A stretch of 7,959 nucleotides of DNA from Opitutales bacterium (lineage in GTDB: Bacteria; Verrucomicrobiota; Verrucomicrobiia; Opitutales; JAFGAQ01), in the NCBI GenBank assembly GCA_028704125.1, contig JAQVLM010000130.1:1-7959 (forward strand), written 5' to 3'. A program made the translations under genes and the position numbers. The notes beneath the pieces were generated by a model, which was not told the DNA's origin, did not search any database, and was given only the letters and a program-made list of their open reading frames with translations. Positions 6,158 through 7,959 of this stretch are shown here, in pieces (the stretch's first letter is position 1; each line of letters opens with the position of its first letter).

Positions 6158-7294
6158 CTACTGGATATTGCCAAAAACGCCGAGGAGCACGCCTGCGGCA
6201 ATTGCTGAACCAATCACGCCCGACACGTTGGGTGCCATAGCATGCATGAGCAGGAAGTTGTTCGGATCCTCCCGCTGCCCCATCATCTGGGCGACACGGG
6301 CAGAGTCGGGCACGGCGGATACTCCGGCCGCCCCGATAAGGGGGTTGATTTTGTCCTTCACAAACAGGTTCATGAACTTCGCAAACAATACACCTCCCGC
6401 AGTAGCGAGGCCGAAAGACAAAGCACCCAGAACAAAGATGAAAATCGACTGGGGTCGCAGGAAGTATTCGGCCTGTGTGCTCGCCCCAACACAGAAACCA
6501 AGCAGAATCGTGACAATATCAATCATCGCATTGCGGGCCGTATTGGCCAAACGCTCTGTAACGCAACTCTCCTTGAGCAAATTCCCAAAACAAAGCATTC
6601 CCAACAAAGGAATTGATCCGGGAGCAATCAAGGCGCAGATCAGGAAGACCCCAATGGGGAACAGGATGCGTTCCTGCTTCGAAACCTGCCTTGGGGCTTT
6701 CATGCGAATGAGGCGCTCTTTCCGACTGGTGAGCATGCGCATGATCGGTGGTTGAATCACCGGAACCAAGGCCATGTAGGAATAGGCGGCAACCGCGATG
6801 GCACCCAAAAGACTGGGAGCGAGGATAGACGAAATGAAAATCGCGGTCGGTCCATCCGCTCCTCCGATGATCGCAATGGATGCGGCCTCCTTATCCGAAA
6901 ACCCGAGCCACAAGGCACCAATGAGCGTGACAAAAATCCCCACCTGAGCGGCCGCCCCCAGGAGGACAAGGCGTGGGTTCGAAAGCATCGTCGAAAAATC
7001 GGTCATTGCGCCGATTCCGAGAAAAATGAGGGGCGGATACACTCCTTTGTAGACACCATAGTACAGAATCTGTACGACACTACCCTCATCCTTAAATCCC
7101 AGAGGCATGCCCGGAATCGTAGGAACCAGATTCCCAAAAAGGATTCCGAATCCAATCGGCAACAACAGCAAAGGCTCATAATCCTTGGCAATTGCAAGGT
7201 AGATGAACACAAACGAAACAAGAATCATAATCCAGTTTCCACCACTCAGGGTGGCAAAACCGGTGGTTCGGTAAAAATCCAAAAGGGTTTCCAT
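6158..7294 (-). CDS. Sodium-ion-translocating decarboxylase, beta subunit (OadB/MmdB/GcdB family)
   Basis: A 378-residue polytopic inner-membrane protein that decarboxylates carboxybiotin and uses the energy to export Na+. Many hydrophobic helices are visible, starting with WIMILVSFVFIYLAIA (21-36). The two signature regions are present: IIGGADGPTAIF (142-153), where D147 corresponds to the essential Na+-binding aspartate of OadB, and NPLIGAAGVSAVPDSARVAQ (317-336), with N317, S326 and R333 in the positions of the other ion-pathway residues. The segment HAMAPNVSGVIGSAIAAGVLLG (351-372) ends the protein as in the family. The length is within the normal range. The start has no Shine-Dalgarno. 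The gene lies 61 nt downstream of the biotin carrier gene and follows an oadG-like gene, so it is the last gene of this operon as seen here. Family identity is secure. Because the biotin carrier is separate, methylmalonyl-CoA or glutaconyl-CoA decarboxylase is a likelier complex than oxaloacetate decarboxylase. Confidence 0.95.
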   Translation of the reverse strand: METLLDFYRTTGFATLSGGNWIMILVSFVFIYLAIAKDYEPLLLLPIGFGILFGNLVPTIPGMPLGFKDEGSVVQILYYGVYKGVYPPLIFLGIGAMTDFSTMLSNPRLVLLGAAAQVGIFVTLIGALWLGFSDKEAASIAIIGGADGPTAIFISSILAPSLLGAIAVAAYSYMALVPVIQPPIMRMLTSRKERLIRMKAPRQVSKQERILFPIGVFLICALIAPGSIPLLGMLCFGNLLKESCVTERLANTARNAMIDIVTILLGFCVGASTQAEYFLRPQSIFIFVLGALSFGLATAGGVLFAKFMNLFVKDKINPLIGAAGVSAVPDSARVAQMMGQREDPNNFLLMHAMAPNVSGVIGSAIAAGVLLGVFGNIQ

Positions 7295-7355
7295 AACGTA
7301 AAAGTACCGGAGACAGGGTTATCGGGAGTGTGGGCTCGTTCAATGGATGGGTCAA

Positions 7356-7796
7356 TCAGCCAACCGTCATCAGTTCCTGTCCCTGACTCACCGCGTCCTT
7401 GGGATGAACACTGATGGACAGGATCGTGCCGTCCAAATGGGACTGAATCACATTCTCCATTTTCATGGCTTCCATTTTCAGAACAGGCTGACCGGCTTTG
7501 ACCTCCTGACCCTCCTTCACAAATATCTCGAGGATTGCACCCGGAATCGGGGCCGTGATCGCTCCCGCACCCGCCACTGGCATTTTGGAAGAGGAAACCG
7601 GTGCGGTGCGCGCCGGTGACCCGGCAGAAAGCGCGATTGGCCGGGTAACCGGCTTCCCGACCAAGTCGTCCCCAATCGCCTTGACGTCCACTTTGATCAG
7701 CTTGCCATTGACCTCCAACTCGGCCTGATGACTGCTGAAAGACTTTACTTTCACGTTGTAGGCCTTGTCACTGACTGTCAGTTCGTAGATTCTCAT
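7356..7796 (-). CDS. Biotin/lipoyl-binding carrier subunit of Na+-translocating decarboxylase (MmdC/GcdC-like)
   Basis: A 146-residue biotin carrier protein that shuttles carboxybiotin between the carboxyltransferase and the membrane beta subunit. Residues 1-55 form a small beta-rich N-terminal domain (MRIYELTVSDKAYNV onward), and 56-78 are a Pro/Ala/Ser-rich flexible linker. Residues 79-146 are the biotinyl domain with the TAPIPGAI strand and the motif KMEAMKMEN, in which K112 is the biotinylated lysine. The conserved VKEGQEVKAGQPVLK precedes it. ATG 7796 is chosen because the conserved protein begins at MRIYELTV and because its ATGA overlaps the TGA of the upstream oadG-like gene, which suggests translational coupling. 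A longer frame starting at 7853 would add 19 unrelated residues inside that gene. The stand-alone carrier, rather than one fused to the alpha subunit, matches the MmdC/GcdC arrangement. Confidence 0.93.
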   Translation of the reverse strand: MRIYELTVSDKAYNVKVKSFSSHQAELEVNGKLIKVDVKAIGDDLVGKPVTRPIALSAGSPARTAPVSSSKMPVAGAGAITAPIPGAILEIFVKEGQEVKAGQPVLKMEAMKMENVIQSHLDGTILSISVHPKDAVSQGQELMTVG

Positions 7797-7959
7797 CGGT
7801 TCAAATGATTGGTTCGGGTTGCGAGGGTACGCATTTTTCCTGCAATGCCCCACGATTGCTGGTTTTCATCGCGTCGGATGGTGATCTTGTGGTAGTCGCT
7901 GAGACGTTCCAGCTCGAGTTCGGAGTGAACGACGTAGGCGATCACCGCCCGAAGCGCGG
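7793..7959 (-). CDS. OadG-like small membrane subunit of the decarboxylase, C-terminal part (partial)
   Basis: A frame entering from the right edge encodes 54 residues and ends at TGA 7795-7793, overlapping the biotin-carrier start as ATGA. It begins ALRAVIAYVVHSELE, then has a basic stretch KITIRRDENQQ followed by SWGIAGKMRTLATRTN. OadG/MmdD-family proteins have an N-terminal membrane anchor, then an A-x-I-A-A-type helix, a basic segment, and a Trp-containing end with a (S)W...G+ pattern. This matches that C-terminal part. These small subunits stabilise the decarboxylase complex and hold the soluble carboxyltransferase to the membrane. Position supports the call as much as sequence does: OadG/MmdD genes normally lie between the alpha subunit and the biotin carrier. 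The membrane anchor and the start lie outside the window. Confidence 0.68.
   Translation of the reverse strand, partial: ALRAVIAYVVHSELELERLSDYHKITIRRDENQQSWGIAGKMRTLATRTNHLNR

Noticed and set aside
6053..6208. Short plus-strand frame with a protein-like stretch (DNHPWFTGPIAYPLELES)
   Set aside because: It runs antisense into the end of the beta-subunit gene, is only about 50 codons long, and I cannot link it to any family.
6168..7414. Two long plus-strand frames (195 and 220 codons) across the decarboxylase genes
   Set aside because: Both lie antisense to the clearly conserved oadB-type gene. Their translations are low-complexity Arg/Asn/Gln-rich and match nothing recognisable.
7797..7853. 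Upstream start of the biotin carrier at 7853
   Set aside because: The extra 19 residues lie inside the oadG-like gene and do not fit the conserved N-terminus. The ATGA overlap supports 7796.

Overview
The window is about 8 kb of moderately GC-rich bacterial chromosome. It carries housekeeping and energy genes and no phage, transposon, CRISPR or RNA-gene signatures. Several start codons lack a clear Shine-Dalgarno sequence. The combination of a YghZ-type reductase, an SSAT-like acetyltransferase, MiaB, a soluble hybrid-type kinase and a membrane Na+-pumping decarboxylase would fit a Gram-negative, perhaps marine, lineage such as Verrucomicrobiota/Opitutae. That placement is a guess from gene content, not something the sequence proves.

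Layout, left to right. (1) The 3' end of an M48-type metallopeptidase gene (+) enters from the left edge. (2) Convergent to it lies a minus-strand remnant of a calcineurin-like metallophosphoesterase that keeps only the C-terminal half, so it is probably a pseudogene. (3) A plus-strand cluster follows: a YghZ-type aldo-keto reductase, a GNAT acetyltransferase starting 4 nt after it, and miaB 60 nt further on. A 23-codon ORF bridges the GNAT stop and the miaB start. A strong hairpin sits just after miaB. (4) A 562-residue soluble histidine kinase (+) has an unrecognised Cys/His-containing N-terminal domain, a coiled coil, HisKA and HATPase domains, and a degenerate receiver-like C-terminus. (5) About 380 nt without a recognisable gene separate the kinase from a convergent minus-strand operon. 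(6) That operon reads oadG-like (partial, running off the right edge), a stand-alone biotin carrier protein, then the beta subunit of a sodium-ion-translocating decarboxylase.

How the genes relate. The last three genes encode parts of one membrane complex that couples decarboxylation of a carboxybiotin intermediate to Na+ export. A separate biotin carrier and the delta/gamma-carrier-beta order resemble methylmalonyl-CoA (or glutaconyl-CoA) decarboxylase more than classical oxaloacetate decarboxylase, so a carboxyltransferase alpha subunit is expected just beyond the right edge. The plus-strand genes have unrelated functions (aldehyde reduction, N-acetylation, tRNA thiomethylation) and look like an opportunistic cluster. 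I do not see a clearly new multi-gene system. The least explained element is the kinase: its putative sensor domain is unfamiliar and its receiver has lost the phosphoacceptor.
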